A model generated the notes under the pieces. The model saw only the letters and a program-made list of their open reading frames with translations. It had not been told where the DNA came from and did not search any database. A DNA stretch of 64,000 bases from contig NC_015727.1 of assembly GCF_000219215.1 (NCBI RefSeq), positions 868,001-932,000 of the forward strand, given 5' to 3'. Shown in pieces: positions 26,333 to 36,035 of this stretch; position 1 is the first letter of the stretch; every line of letters starts with the position of its first letter. This DNA comes from Cupriavidus necator N-1. GTDB taxonomy: Bacteria; Pseudomonadota; Gammaproteobacteria; Burkholderiales; Burkholderiaceae. Both the position numbers and the translations under genes were made by a program.

Positions 26333-28486
26333 ATGAATCCCATTTCCTTTTCCGTCGACCAAGACGGGATTGCACTGATCACCATTGACTGCGCCGATCT
26401 CCCCGTCAATGTCTACACGCCGGCGTTCACGGCGGGGATGACCCAGGCCGTGGAGCGTGTGCTGGCCGATGACGCGATCGTCGGTGCTGTCATCTCCTCC
26501 GCCAAGGACAGCTTCCTTGCCGGCGCCGACCTTAAAGCGGTACGCACACGCCTGGACGCCGCGCTGGCAGCAGGGCTGAGCGCAGTGCGCGGCTTTGTGG
26601 CCGAGAACCGCTTCATGCGCCACATGGAGACCGGCGGCAAACCGTTTGCGGCAGCAATCAACGGCACCGCGCTGGGTGGTGGACTGGAGCTGTGCCTTGC
26701 CTGCCACTATCGCGTCCTGTCCGATGCGGCCGATGCGCGTGTGGGGCTGCCTGAAGTCGGGGTCGGCCTGATGCCGGCCGGCGGCGGCACCCAGCGCCTA
26801 CCGCGTTTGCTCGGTATCGAGACCGCATTGCCGCTGTTGCTCGAAGGCTCGGCCATGACACCCGCGCGCGCGCTTGCGCTTGGGATTGTGGACGAGATCG
26901 CGCCCCGCGCGGAGTTGGTGACGCGCGCAAGGCGCTGGCTGCTGGCCAATCGCGACGCACGCCAGCCATGGGACCGGGACGGTTACCGTATTCCCGGGTG
27001 CGCCGGCGCACTGGCCGGGCACGCATCGCGCAGCTTCTATGCCGGCATGGCCCAGGTCCGCAGCCGCACGCAAGGCAACTATCCGGCGCCACTCGCCATC
27101 CTCTCGGCGGTCTATGAAGGGACGCAGCTTCCCTTCGAGCGCGGCATGGCGATCGAAGCCCAGTACTTCGCACAGCTCGCGGCCAACCCGGTCGCACGCA
27201 ATCTGGTCCGCACGCAGTTTGTCAACCGCAAGCGCTACGAGCGCCTGGCGCATCGTCCACAGGGTATCCCCCAGGCTTCCGTGCAGCGGCTTGGCATTCT
27301 CGGCGCCGGCATGATGGGAGCCGGCATTGCGCATGCAGCCGCCCTAGCCGGCATCGAAGTCGTGCTGATCGATACCACGCGCGAACGGGCAGCTGCCGGC
27401 CGGCGGCGCGCCATGGAGATTGCCACCGGCGCCAGCGCACCGATCACGGAAAGCGAAGCGGCGCACCGCGTGGGCAAGCTGATCAGGGCCACCGAGCGCT
27501 ATGGCGATCTCGACGGTTGCGGTTTCGTGATCGAGGCCGTTTATGAAGATCGTGCCCTCAAGGCCGACGTGATCGCCCGTGCGGTGGCCGTACTGTCGCC
27601 CACCGCGATCCTTGCCTCGAATACGTCCACGCTGCCCATCACCAGCCTGGCCGCAGACACTGGCAAGCCGGAGCGCTTCATCGGCATGCACTTCTTCTCC
27701 CCGGTGGAGCGCATGCCCTTGTTGGAGATCATCCTGGGGGAGCGCACGTCGCGCGAAACCCTCGCGCACGCGATGGACCTGGCTGCCCGGCTGAAGAAGA
27801 CGCCGATCGTGGTCAACGACAGCCCGGGCTTCTACACCAGCCGCATCTTCTGCGCATACGTCGACGAGGCCATGGCGATGCTTGCCGAGGGCGTCAAGCC
27901 GGCGCTGATCGAGAACGGCGCCCGCATGGCCGGCATGGCGACGAGCCCGCTGGCGGTGCTGGACGAAGTCTCGCTGGACCTGCAGCAGCGTGTGGTCAGG
28001 CAGGCGGAGGCTGATGCCGTGCCCGAGCCGCTGCGCCGCATCCACGCCCTGCCGGTCATCGCCCGCATGAACGCAATCGGGAGGCTGGGCCGCAAGCGCG
28101 GCGGCGGCTTCTATGACTACCCCGAGGGCGGCGAGAAGCGCCTGTGGCCGGGGCTGGCGGCGGAATACCCGCCGGCACGGCAACAGCCCGACGTGGAGAA
28201 AGTGAAACGGCGCCTGCTCTATATCCAGGCACTGGAATCGGTGCGTTGCCTGGAGGCGGACGTGATCGCAGCACCTGAAGACGCAGACATCGGCGCCCTC
28301 CTCGGCCTGGGCTTCCCGGCATGGACCGGCGGGCCGCTGTCGCTGGTCGACACCGTCGGCGTGCGCGCGTTCGTGCTTGCCTGCGATACGCTTGCCGACG
28401 CGCACGGCTCCCGGTTCCGGCCTACGCAGGCGCTGCGCGAGCGGGCATGGCGCGGCGAATCGTTCTACCGCACGGAAGCGGCATGA
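26333..28486 (+). CDS. Two-domain enoyl-CoA hydratase / 3-hydroxyacyl-CoA dehydrogenase (FadJ-like)
   Basis: This 717-residue protein has an N-terminal crotonase domain (about 1-190: AGADLKAVRT, NGTALGGGLELCLACHYR and the catalytic Glu in GLPEVGVGLMPAGGGTQ). The central NAD-binding domain starts LGILGAGMMGAGIAHAAALAG near residue 322, with FIGMHFFSPVERMPLLE following. Two C-terminal HAD domains include NDSPGFYTSRIF and GFPAWTGGPLSLVD. It hydrates enoyl-CoA and oxidises the 3-hydroxyacyl-CoA. ATG at 26333 with AGGAA upstream, in the same operon as the thiolase. The closest family by layout is FadJ/FadB. Confidence 0.9.
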   Translation: MNPISFSVDQDGIALITIDCADLPVNVYTPAFTAGMTQAVERVLADDAIVGAVISSAKDSFLAGADLKAVRTRLDAALAAGLSAVRGFVAENRFMRHMETGGKPFAAAINGTALGGGLELCLACHYRVLSDAADARVGLPEVGVGLMPAGGGTQRLPRLLGIETALPLLLEGSAMTPARALALGIVDEIAPRAELVTRARRWLLANRDARQPWDRDGYRIPGCAGALAGHASRSFYAGMAQVRSRTQGNYPAPLAILSAVYEGTQLPFERGMAIEAQYFAQLAANPVARNLVRTQFVNRKRYERLAHRPQGIPQASVQRLGILGAGMMGAGIAHAAALAGIEVVLIDTTRERAAAGRRRAMEIATGASAPITESEAAHRVGKLIRATERYGDLDGCGFVIEAVYEDRALKADVIARAVAVLSPTAILASNTSTLPITSLAADTGKPERFIGMHFFSPVERMPLLEIILGERTSRETLAHAMDLAARLKKTPIVVNDSPGFYTSRIFCAYVDEAMAMLAEGVKPALIENGARMAGMATSPLAVLDEVSLDLQQRVVRQAEADAVPEPLRRIHALPVIARMNAIGRLGRKRGGGFYDYPEGGEKRLWPGLAAEYPPARQQPDVEKVKRRLLYIQALESVRCLEADVIAAPEDADIGALLGLGFPAWTGGPLSLVDTVGVRAFVLACDTLADAHGSRFRPTQALRERAWRGESFYRTEAA

Positions 28487-28659
28487 GCACAAAATGAAGG
28501 CTCTTCGAGCCCGAGCACGACCCGGGTGTCGCGGATCTACGCGGGAAGTTCGGAGATCATGCTGGAGATTGTCGGCCGCGCGCTGGGATTGTTGTAGCGC
28601 ATGGGGTGGCGCGCAAAGATGCAAGGCCGGGGCCGCCCCAGTGTACCGCCCGACAAGAG

Positions 28660-28691
28660 AAAAAGGGCGCTTCCGTTGGCCGGAAACGCCA
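28660..28691 (-). terminator. Rho-independent terminator of the acyl-CoA dehydrogenase gene
   Basis: On the minus strand a 10-bp stem with one mismatch (GGCGTTTCCG / CGGAAGCGCC, loop GCCAA) is followed by CTTTTT. It starts 6 nt after the dehydrogenase stop codon and also separates it from the converging FadJ-like gene. Confidence 0.8.
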
Positions 28692-28696
28692 TTCTT

Positions 28697-29854
28697 CTAT
28701 CCCCTGGCGATGCGGTTTGCCATGCTCCAGCGGTGGACTTCCGAAGGGCCGTCGTAGATGCGGAATGCACGCATGTCCCTGAAAATGCGGGCGACAATGG
28801 TCTCGTCGGTCACGCCGCTGCCGCCCAGCACCTGGACAGAGCGATCCACGATGCGCCACAGGGCTTCGGAACAAATAACCTTGGCCTGGCTTGACTCGTG
28901 CCGGCCTTTCCCGCCCTGGTCCAGGACCCAGGCGCAATGCCAGACGGTCAGCCGGGAGATATGCAGTTCCATCTCGTTGTCGGCAAGCATGAAGCCTACG
29001 CCCTCGTGCTCGACCAGGCTACGGCCGAACGCGCGGCGCTGCCGGGCATAGTCCGCAGCCACGTCATGAGCACGCCGGGCGGCTCCAAGCCAACGCATGC
29101 AGTGGGTGAGGCGGGCGGGGGCGAGGCGCAGCTGCGCATAGCGGAAGCCTTCGCCCACCTGGCCGAGGACATCGGCGGCCGGCACGCGCAGCTTGTCGAA
29201 ACGCACGACGCCATGGCCGCCGGTGAAGCAGGTGTCGAGTGCGTCCATCTGACGCTCGATCTCCACGCCGGGCTGGTCCATGTCGGCAAGGAACATCGTT
29301 GCCGTGCCGTCTTCCATGCGCGCCATGATTATGGCGAAGGTGGCGCCCGTGGCACCCGTAATGAACCACTTGCGGCCGGTGATGAGGTAGTCGTCGCCAT
29401 CCTGCACCGCGATGGTCTGGAGCATGGACGGGTCCGCGCCGGCACCGGGCGACGGCTCCGTCATGCAGAAGCAGGAGCGTGTGTGTCCGTCGATCAGCGG
29501 TTGCAGCCAGCGCTTCTTCTGCTCCGACGTCGCGACGATTTCCATCAGGTGGATGTTGCCTTCGTCGGGGGCGTGGATGTTCAGCGCCACCGGACCGAGG
29601 GGCGAATACCCCGCTTCTTCGAAGACGATCGCCTTGTCGGCATGGCTCAGTCCCAGGCCGCCTGCTTCCTTCGAGGCGTGCGGCGTCAACAGGCCGGCAG
29701 CGCGGGCCTTTGCGACCAGTTCCGCGCGGAGAGCTTCGGTGGGTCCGTGCGCGGTCTGCCTGGGATCGCGCTCCATCGGCATGATGTGTTCCGCGATGAA
29801 CTCGCGGGTGCGTGCCTGCAGTGACTGCTGCGCGGCGTTCAAACTGAAGTCCAT
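28697..29854 (-). CDS. Acyl-CoA dehydrogenase, ACAD10/11-like
   Basis: About 385 residues from MDFSLNAAQQ (ATG at 29854, AGGAA upstream; longer frames reach into the promoter region). FAD acyl-CoA dehydrogenase signatures are SCFCMTEPSPGAGADPS, KWFITGATGA, QVLGGSGVTDETIVARIFRDMRAFRIYDGPSEVH and GQVGEGFRYAQLRLAPARLTHCMRWLG. The last stretch and the D-G-P-S-E-V-H ending resemble the ACAD10/11 and LvaC-type branch, which works on acyl chains bearing a 4-oxygen substituent. It introduces the double bond, with electrons passing to ETF. The gene is divergent from the regulator at 30099. Confidence 0.85.
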   Translation of the reverse strand: MDFSLNAAQQSLQARTREFIAEHIMPMERDPRQTAHGPTEALRAELVAKARAAGLLTPHASKEAGGLGLSHADKAIVFEEAGYSPLGPVALNIHAPDEGNIHLMEIVATSEQKKRWLQPLIDGHTRSCFCMTEPSPGAGADPSMLQTIAVQDGDDYLITGRKWFITGATGATFAIIMARMEDGTATMFLADMDQPGVEIERQMDALDTCFTGGHGVVRFDKLRVPAADVLGQVGEGFRYAQLRLAPARLTHCMRWLGAARRAHDVAADYARQRRAFGRSLVEHEGVGFMLADNEMELHISRLTVWHCAWVLDQGGKGRHESSQAKVICSEALWRIVDRSVQVLGGSGVTDETIVARIFRDMRAFRIYDGPSEVHRWSMANRIARG

Positions 29855-29966
29855 ATTCCTGTCTCGCTCAGGTGACGCCTGCCGGTGTGCGGTCGGCAGG
29901 CGGCTACATGCTTTGGCCGGGCCAAGCCGGGATGCCGCCAAGATTAGCGCCTGCGCACGCGCGGCA

Positions 29967-29987
29967 CTTCATCCAAAGGGACGATTT
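29967..29987 (+). promoter_or_regulatory. Weak match to the regulon box, upstream of the second MalT/LuxR gene
   Basis: The sequence keeps TTCATCC, a G and ACGA at the same positions as the 21-bp box seen at three other promoters, but lacks the central TTYGAA and no GATAAT follows at 20 nt. It lies 111 nt before the regulator start and, on the other strand, 112 nt before the acyl-CoA dehydrogenase. It might allow autoregulation or serve the dehydrogenase. Confidence 0.3.
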
Positions 29988-30098
29988 TCCCGCATTTTGG
30001 CGCCGGTGCCGGCAAAGCACGCCATGGCTACAGCCTAGCCCCATGAGCGGATAGAATCGACGCGTGTCTCTCCAGCAGCAAGGCCCATCCAGATTGCC

Positions 30099-32795
30099 AT
30101 GCGTACCCCGCCCGCCAAGTTCCTCGCTCCCCAGCGATTGCGCACGCACCTGACCCGGGACCGCCTGGCGGCGCCCGTCGTACAGGCCAGCGATGTGCGG
30201 CTCGTATCGGTCCAGGCACCGGCAGGCTTCGGCAAGACGAGCACGATGCTCGATATCCACGCGGCCTGCGTGGCCGCCGGCATGCGTACGGCGTGGTGCC
30301 AGCTTGGCGCCGCGGATAACGACTTCTCCATCTTCCTCGCATCCCTTAACGTGGCGGTGGACGCCCTGTGCGAGGCGGACGAAGGCGTGGTCGCCGCCAG
30401 GCAGGACAGCTTGCCGACGGATACGCTGGTCGACCGGCTGACGCGCTTCCCGATGCCGTTCGCCATATTCATCGATGACTTCGAGGCGCTCCACCACCCG
30501 GCCGCGCTGGAGTTCCTGCGCCAGTTGCTCGGGCAGATGCCGGCGCACGGCAAGTTCGTGGTCGGTTCGCGCGGCACGCCGGAACTGGGGCTCGGCAGGC
30601 TGCGCGCGCACGGACGGCTGCTGGAGATCACAACCGACGCATTGCGCTTCACCCTCGAGGAGACGGGCGCCTACCTGCGCGAGCGCATCGGGCAGGCGGT
30701 TTCCATGGACGACGTGCGCAAGCTGCACCGGCGCACGGAGGGCTGGGTCGTGGCGATCTGGCTGGCGGTGCTGGCGATGCAGCGCTGCGAGGATGTCTCG
30801 GCTTTCATCGGAACATTCTCCGGCTCCGATGCTGCCGTGGCCGACTACCTGGCCGAAGATGTGCTCTCGCGCCAGGTGCCGCAGGTGCAGGACTTCCTGC
30901 TGAAGACATCGCTGCTGAGCCCGTTCAGCGCCGACCTCTGCAATGCGGTGACAATGCGCGGCGACGGCGCCGCGATGCTGGATCGGCTCGCGCACGAGAA
31001 CCTGTTTCTCACCAGCCTGGATGCGGCCGGACAGTGGTATCGCTATCACAGCCTGTTCTCCGACTTTCTCAAGGTCCGGTTGGCGCAGCTGCATGGCAGC
31101 GCGGAAATCGCCCGGCTGCACCGCCTGGCGAGCGAGTGGTTTATCGCACAAGGCCGGCCGGTGCCGGCCATCGAGCACGCGCTCAAGGCGGAGGATTTTC
31201 CCGCTGCGCTGGACTTGCTGCAGCAGCACGCAGACCCGTTGCTGTGGCAGGGGCGCGTTCGCCTGCTGGCACGCTGGTTTGAATGCCTGCCGCCCAGCAG
31301 CCTGTCGAACCGTCCACGGCTGAGGCTGGTGCAGGCCTGGGCGCTGACGTTCCTGCATCACGGCGACAAAGCCTTGCGCCTGCTCGAAGACATGCACGAT
31401 GCCGGCGAGCGCGATGCCGAGATTGCCGCGCACATGCTTGCGCTGCATGCGTTCATCCTGGCGCTGACCGACAAGCTCGACCACGCCTACTCCGCATGGC
31501 AGGACTGCTTGCGCAAGCTCTCGCCAAGCCACGTGTTTCCCTACGGCGTGCAGCTCAATTCGCTGGCGTCCTGCCATATCTACCTGGGGCACTTCGACCA
31601 GGCGCGCCGGATGCTGGACAGCAGCCGGCAGGTCCACGCCGGGATCGGCGGCGGGGCGAACATGCGGGTGGCGCAATGCCTGGACGGGTCAATCGACCTG
31701 ACCCAGGGGCGGCTACGCCAGGCGCTGACTCGCTTCCGCAGCGCGCACGAGCCCGACGCCAGCCGGCGCGAGCAACGCGTGGACGGGCAGGAGATCGCCG
31801 GCGCCTTCCTCGCCGAAGCCCTCTACGAAGCGGGGCGCGGCGATCAGGCGCAGCGGCTGCTGATCGCCTACCTGCCACTGATTCGCGAGGCGGCCTATAT
31901 CGATCCCCTGATCGTCACGTTCGTGCTGTTGTGCCGCAGCGCGCTCGCCGACGGCCGCGAGGACGATGCGATGCAGTGGCTGCACGACTGCGAACAGATG
32001 GGCTACCGGACCGGCCTGCTGCGCATGGTCGCCAGCGCGCGGCTGGAGCGATCGCGCATCGCTGTGCTGTCCGGCGACCGCGATGGCGCGGAACTGGAAC
32101 TGACGGCGGCGCAGGCGCTGCACGCCTGGTCGTTCGGCCCGGAGTTTGCGCCGCATGCCAACGACGTGGAGACCGTGGAGGTGGCGCGTTGCAGGCTGGC
32201 GATCGCGTTCGGCGACGCCGCCGGCGCCGCGCAGATGCTACGCGTTGCGCTGGCGCTGGCCCAGGCAGCACAGCGAGGGCGTCGGGCACTGAAGCTGCGC
32301 ATACTGCTGGCGACAGCGTTGCAGGCGGCCGGCAACAGCGCGCTTGCCCTAGACGAGCTGGCGCCAGCACTGGAACTTGCTTCCAGTGAGGGCTTTGTCA
32401 GTACGTTCATCGACGAAGGCGAGCCGGTGGCGCGCCTGATCTGCGCCATGGGCACAGCGGGGGCGCGCGGCGGCCCGCGGCTTTCGCCGGCGGCCCGGGA
32501 CCTGGTGGCGCAACTCGCGGGCATGTTTGCCGAACGCGCCGGCTCCGGGCCGGCCGGCACAGTGGAAGCCTTAGCGGACGCGCATCAAGTGCAGGCCAAT
32601 CATGGCCTGACCAGGAAGGAACTGAAGGTGCTCGGCCTGCTGGCGGGCGGGATGGCCAACAAGGAAATGGCGGTCCGGCTCTTTGTCTCAGAAACGACCG
32701 TCAAGACTCACCTGCGCAGCATAAATGCCAAGCTCGGCGCTTCGTCGCGCACGCACGCGGTGGCCGTCGCGCGCAAGCTGGGGCTGATCGCCTGA
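30099..32795 (+). CDS. MalT/LuxR-type ATP-binding transcriptional regulator (second copy)
   Basis: This 898-residue large LuxR-family regulator has Walker A (APAGFGKTST near residue 42), FAIFIDDFEALHH as Walker B, a helical repeat middle (about 330-800) and a C-terminal HTH (LTRKELKVLGLLAGG, then ANKEMAVRLFVSETTVKTHLRSINAKLG, near 836-890). The layout matches the regulator at 15794, but sequence identity looks low outside the motifs. It sits in the middle of the thiolase, dehydrogenase, ligase and kinase gene set and probably activates the promoters carrying the TTYGAACGAGGC box. The inducer is unknown. Confidence 0.85.
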   Translation: MRTPPAKFLAPQRLRTHLTRDRLAAPVVQASDVRLVSVQAPAGFGKTSTMLDIHAACVAAGMRTAWCQLGAADNDFSIFLASLNVAVDALCEADEGVVAARQDSLPTDTLVDRLTRFPMPFAIFIDDFEALHHPAALEFLRQLLGQMPAHGKFVVGSRGTPELGLGRLRAHGRLLEITTDALRFTLEETGAYLRERIGQAVSMDDVRKLHRRTEGWVVAIWLAVLAMQRCEDVSAFIGTFSGSDAAVADYLAEDVLSRQVPQVQDFLLKTSLLSPFSADLCNAVTMRGDGAAMLDRLAHENLFLTSLDAAGQWYRYHSLFSDFLKVRLAQLHGSAEIARLHRLASEWFIAQGRPVPAIEHALKAEDFPAALDLLQQHADPLLWQGRVRLLARWFECLPPSSLSNRPRLRLVQAWALTFLHHGDKALRLLEDMHDAGERDAEIAAHMLALHAFILALTDKLDHAYSAWQDCLRKLSPSHVFPYGVQLNSLASCHIYLGHFDQARRMLDSSRQVHAGIGGGANMRVAQCLDGSIDLTQGRLRQALTRFRSAHEPDASRREQRVDGQEIAGAFLAEALYEAGRGDQAQRLLIAYLPLIREAAYIDPLIVTFVLLCRSALADGREDDAMQWLHDCEQMGYRTGLLRMVASARLERSRIAVLSGDRDGAELELTAAQALHAWSFGPEFAPHANDVETVEVARCRLAIAFGDAAGAAQMLRVALALAQAAQRGRRALKLRILLATALQAAGNSALALDELAPALELASSEGFVSTFIDEGEPVARLICAMGTAGARGGPRLSPAARDLVAQLAGMFAERAGSGPAGTVEALADAHQVQANHGLTRKELKVLGLLAGGMANKEMAVRLFVSETTVKTHLRSINAKLGASSRTHAVAVARKLGLIA

Positions 32796-32800
32796 CGATA

Positions 32801-32823
32801 CCGGCGCTGCGGGACAGCGCCGG
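32801..32823. terminator. Strong hairpin between converging genes
   Basis: CCGGCGCTG and CAGCGCCGG form a perfect 9-bp GC-rich stem around a 5-nt loop, between the regulator's stop codon and the stop of the converging binding-protein gene. There is no T-run on either side, so it may be a bidirectional terminator of modest strength or an mRNA 3' protector. Confidence 0.5.
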
Positions 32824-32835
32824 CACGCACGCGGA

Positions 32836-34104
32836 TCAGGTCTTCTGCTGCTTGACGTACTTGCAGCTGGACTGTGACAGCGGGCGGAAGGCCTTGTCGG
32901 CCGGGATGGTCGAGCGCAGCGTGTAGTAGTCCCACGCGTAGCTGGATTCCTCGGGCTTCTTGACCTCGAACAGGTACATGTCGTGGACCATGCGCCCGTC
33001 TTCGCGGATGCGGCCGTTCCTGGCGAACACATCGTTGACCGGTATCGCCTTCATGGCTGCCACGGTGGCCTTCGCCTCGTCGGTGCCGGCGGCGTTGACG
33101 CCCTTCAGGTAGTGGAGCACCGCCGAGTAGGTTCCAACCTGGACCATGGTCGGCATCTTCTTCTGCTTTTCGAAGAAGCGGCGCGACCACACGCGGGTCT
33201 CTTCGTTTCGGTCCCAGTAGAAGCCGTCAGTCAGGTACATGCCCTGGGTCGACTTCAGGCCTAGCCCGTGGATGTCGGTGATATGGATCAGCGACGCGGC
33301 CATGATCTGCCTGGGCGTGACGCCGAACTGCGCGGCCTGCTTGATCAGGCTTGCCGAGTCGCCGGCCGCGTTGGCCATAGCGATGACTTCCGCCTTCGAG
33401 GCCTGGGCCTGCACGATCTGCGACGAAAAGTCGGAGGCGCCGAGCGGGTGTTTCGCGCCGCCCACGACCTTGCCGCCGGCAGACTTCAGCGCTTCCTCGA
33501 ACCCGTTGCGCAGCGCCTTGCCGCCGGCGTAGTCGGCCTCGATAAAATACCAGGTCTTGTGACCGGCTTCCGTAATGGCTCGCGCCGTGCCTTGCCCCTG
33601 CGAGAACTCGTCATAGGCCCAGTGGAGCGTGGTGGGCATGCAGTCTTCGTTGGTGATTCGTAGCGAGGCCGGGCCCGTAGGAATGACCACGCGATTCTTC
33701 TCGGCTGCGAGGTTCATCACGGCCAGTGTCACGGCGGAGGAAGGCAAGTCGACAATCATGTCCACGCCCTCGCGGTCGAACCATGTTCGCGCGATATTGG
33801 CGCCCACGTCTGGCTTGAGCTGCATGTCGGCGGAAAGCAGCTTGACCTTGAAGCTGGGCTTGGCTTGCGCCGTGAAGTCGTCGATGGCCATCTGCGCGGC
33901 CAGCACGGAGCCGCGGCCACTGGCATCCGCGTAAATGCCCGACAGATCGGTCAGCACGCCGATGCGGACTTCCCCGTCCGACAGGCCGGCCGGCTGCGCG
34001 GTGGCGGATGCCAGGCCTGGCGCGGCGCCGGCCAGTATCAGCACGGACAGCATGGACAGTGAAAGACGGGGACGGGCGCGTGCCCGGGATTGCTGCGACT
34101 TCAT
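32836..34104 (-). CDS. Periplasmic branched-chain-amino-acid-type ABC substrate-binding protein
   Basis: This 422-residue protein has an N-terminal signal peptide (Arg-rich start, then LSMLSVLILAGAAPGLASATA). It is of the Peripla_BP_6 / LivK type: VRIGVLTDLSGIYADASGRG, AAQMAIDDF, VIVPTGPASLRITNEDC-like core and KTWYFIEADYAGG. These proteins often bind aromatic or carboxylic acids. No permease or ATPase gene is nearby, so it must share a transporter encoded elsewhere or act in sensing. AGGAGA precedes the ATG. It is the second gene after the ligase (93 nt gap), so it probably captures the ligase substrate. Confidence 0.85.
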   Translation of the reverse strand: MKSQQSRARARPRLSLSMLSVLILAGAAPGLASATAQPAGLSDGEVRIGVLTDLSGIYADASGRGSVLAAQMAIDDFTAQAKPSFKVKLLSADMQLKPDVGANIARTWFDREGVDMIVDLPSSAVTLAVMNLAAEKNRVVIPTGPASLRITNEDCMPTTLHWAYDEFSQGQGTARAITEAGHKTWYFIEADYAGGKALRNGFEEALKSAGGKVVGGAKHPLGASDFSSQIVQAQASKAEVIAMANAAGDSASLIKQAAQFGVTPRQIMAASLIHITDIHGLGLKSTQGMYLTDGFYWDRNEETRVWSRRFFEKQKKMPTMVQVGTYSAVLHYLKGVNAAGTDEAKATVAAMKAIPVNDVFARNGRIREDGRMVHDMYLFEVKKPEESSYAWDYYTLRSTIPADKAFRPLSQSSCKYVKQQKT

Positions 34105-34197
34105 CGGATAGTCTCCTTGAATTGGCGCTTTGTGCCTGTATTGCGCGTGGACGGTTCTGGTGCCGTCGTCGCGTTTCGCTTTGCCTGGTGCTTGCAG

Positions 34198-35838
34198 TCA
34201 GGCGGTCTGCATCCTCTCCATCAAGTAATTGCCGTAGCGCTCGCGCAATCGCAGCTTGAAGAGCTTGCCCGTTGCCGTCAGCGGCATCTCGTCGATGAAT
34301 ACGACCGCATTCGGGAGCGACCATCTGACGATCTTGCCTTCCAGCTCGGCCAGCACTTCCTGCTCGGACACACTGCTGCCTGGCTTGCGCTGCACGACCA
34401 GCAGCGGGCGCTCGCCCCATCTCGGGTGGGCGGCTGCGATGCATGCCGCCAGATGCACGCCTTGCACATTGGCGGCGATGTTCTCGATCTCCACCGAGGA
34501 AATCCACTCACCGCCGGATTTGATGACGTCCTTGCTACGGTCCATGAGCCGCATGAAGCCGTCGTCGTCGATCTCGGCGATATCGCCGGTGGGCAGCCAG
34601 CCGTCCTGCAATGCAGATTCGGCGGCACCGTAGTAGCGGGCGATGGCCCAGGGCGCCCGCACCTGCAAGTCGCCGGCAATCCCGCTGCCCCAGGCGATTT
34701 CGCGGCCCTCTCGATCGACAACGCGTATGTCGGCGCCGGCTGCGGCACGGCCGGCGGTGCGGAAGATAGTCTTGCGCAGTTCGGCGTCCGACAGTCTCGT
34801 CTGGTGGTGCAGCGGCCGGGCGCACGTTGTCAGCGCGGCAGTTTCCGTCATGCCCCAGCCCTGGTAGATCTCGACGCCGAGCTGGGCGAAGCCTTCGATC
34901 ATTGCCGGCGGGGTGGCCGCACCACCCAGCAGCAGCCGACGCAAGGTGCGCAAGCGCAGGCCATGCTGCTGCAGGTGACGCAGCAGCGTGAACCAGACCG
35001 TTGGCACGCCAATGGAGAACGTCACCCCCTCTTGCTCGACCAGGCGATGCAGCGATTCGCCGTCAAGCCGGTCGCCGGGCAGTACAAGCTTTGCACCGGT
35101 GAGTGTGGCCGAGAAAGGAGCCTCCCAGGCATTGGCATGGAACATCGGCACTACCGGCATCACCACGTCACGCGCCGAGAGGTTGTGCGCGTCGGGCAGT
35201 GCGCACGCATAGGCGTGCAGGACTGTGGCGCGGTGCGAATACTCCACGCCCTTGGGCAGGCCGGTTGTACCGGACGTGTAGCAAAGGAAGGCGGCGCTGC
35301 GCTCGTCCAGCTCGGGCCAGTCGTAGATGCCGTCCTGGCGCGCCAACAGGGCCTCAAAACCGGCCACGGCGATGCCATTCAGTTCCAGCCCATCGCCCGG
35401 CTCGGCCAGCATGATCCACTTCTCCACGCCCGGGCACTTCTGCGCGATGGACGAGAGCAGCGGCAGGAAGTCGGGCGAGAACACCACGAAGCGGTCCTGC
35501 GCATGGTTGACGATGTGCACGATTTGCTCGGCGAACAGACGCGGGTTGACGGTGTGGCAGATCGCTCCCATGCCGCTAACGCCGAAGTACAGCTCCAGGT
35601 GGCGATGATCGTTCCACGCCAGCGTGGCGATTCGGTCGCCCTGCTGGGCGCCCTGCGCAAGCAACATCTGCGCGACCTTGCGTGCGCGCTGTTCGCATTC
35701 TGCATAGGTATATCGATGCGTGCCGCCGTCGATCACCGACATGATTTCCGTCTTGCGGTGGTGGCGCGCTGCCCCATGCAGCAGAGTGGAAAGCAGCATG
35801 GGCATTTCCATCGAACAGGAAAGTGGCGCGGTGGTCAT
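34198..35838 (-). CDS. Acyl-CoA synthetase (AMP-forming), medium-chain type
   Basis: The protein has 546 residues from ATG 35838 (GGAGA upstream; the longer frame continues through the promoter box). AMP-binding motifs: FLCYTSGTTGLPKGVEYSHRA, YQGWGMTETAAL, LPTGDIAEIDDDGFMRLMDRSKDVIKSGGEWISSVEIEN and LTATGKLFKLRLRERYG with the catalytic Lys. It activates a carboxylic acid to its CoA ester, probably the entry step of the 25-38 kb pathway. It is divergent from the SDR/kinase operon, and each side has its own copy of the regulon box. By context it is comparable to LvaE of levulinate catabolism. Confidence 0.85.
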   Translation of the reverse strand: MTTAPLSCSMEMPMLLSTLLHGAARHHRKTEIMSVIDGGTHRYTYAECEQRARKVAQMLLAQGAQQGDRIATLAWNDHRHLELYFGVSGMGAICHTVNPRLFAEQIVHIVNHAQDRFVVFSPDFLPLLSSIAQKCPGVEKWIMLAEPGDGLELNGIAVAGFEALLARQDGIYDWPELDERSAAFLCYTSGTTGLPKGVEYSHRATVLHAYACALPDAHNLSARDVVMPVVPMFHANAWEAPFSATLTGAKLVLPGDRLDGESLHRLVEQEGVTFSIGVPTVWFTLLRHLQQHGLRLRTLRRLLLGGAATPPAMIEGFAQLGVEIYQGWGMTETAALTTCARPLHHQTRLSDAELRKTIFRTAGRAAAGADIRVVDREGREIAWGSGIAGDLQVRAPWAIARYYGAAESALQDGWLPTGDIAEIDDDGFMRLMDRSKDVIKSGGEWISSVEIENIAANVQGVHLAACIAAAHPRWGERPLLVVQRKPGSSVSEQEVLAELEGKIVRWSLPNAVVFIDEMPLTATGKLFKLRLRERYGNYLMERMQTA

Positions 35839-35920
35839 CCGGTTGTCTCCATCTGTCTTGTCGTTGTGGTGCACTGCCGAGCGGAATTCCCGAGATGGGC
35901 CGGCCACAGCCTGCGAGTCG

Positions 35921-35967
35921 ATTATCTGCGGGGTTGGCGGGGCGTCGCCTCGTTCGAACGGATGAAT
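35921..35967 (-). promoter_or_regulatory. Regulon box and GATAAT promoter before the ligase operon
   Basis: On the minus strand the 21-bp box (ATTCATCC then GTTCGAACGAGGC, 35967-35947) is followed after exactly 20 nt by GATAAT (35926-35921). The ligase start is at 35838. Box sequence and spacing match those before the thiolase and dehydrogenase genes. Confidence 0.65.
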
Positions 35968-36035
35968 CCACGGCCGCGCCGCGGCCCGGGTTTTCCCGCG
36001 GTTGCGGGGAGAGGATCGCGATGGCGCCGCTCGCA

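Noticed and set aside
29904..31676. Minus-strand frame of 590 codons opposite the second MalT/LuxR gene
   Set aside because: Antisense shadow; no recognisable domain, and the plus strand has Walker A and HTH motifs in order.
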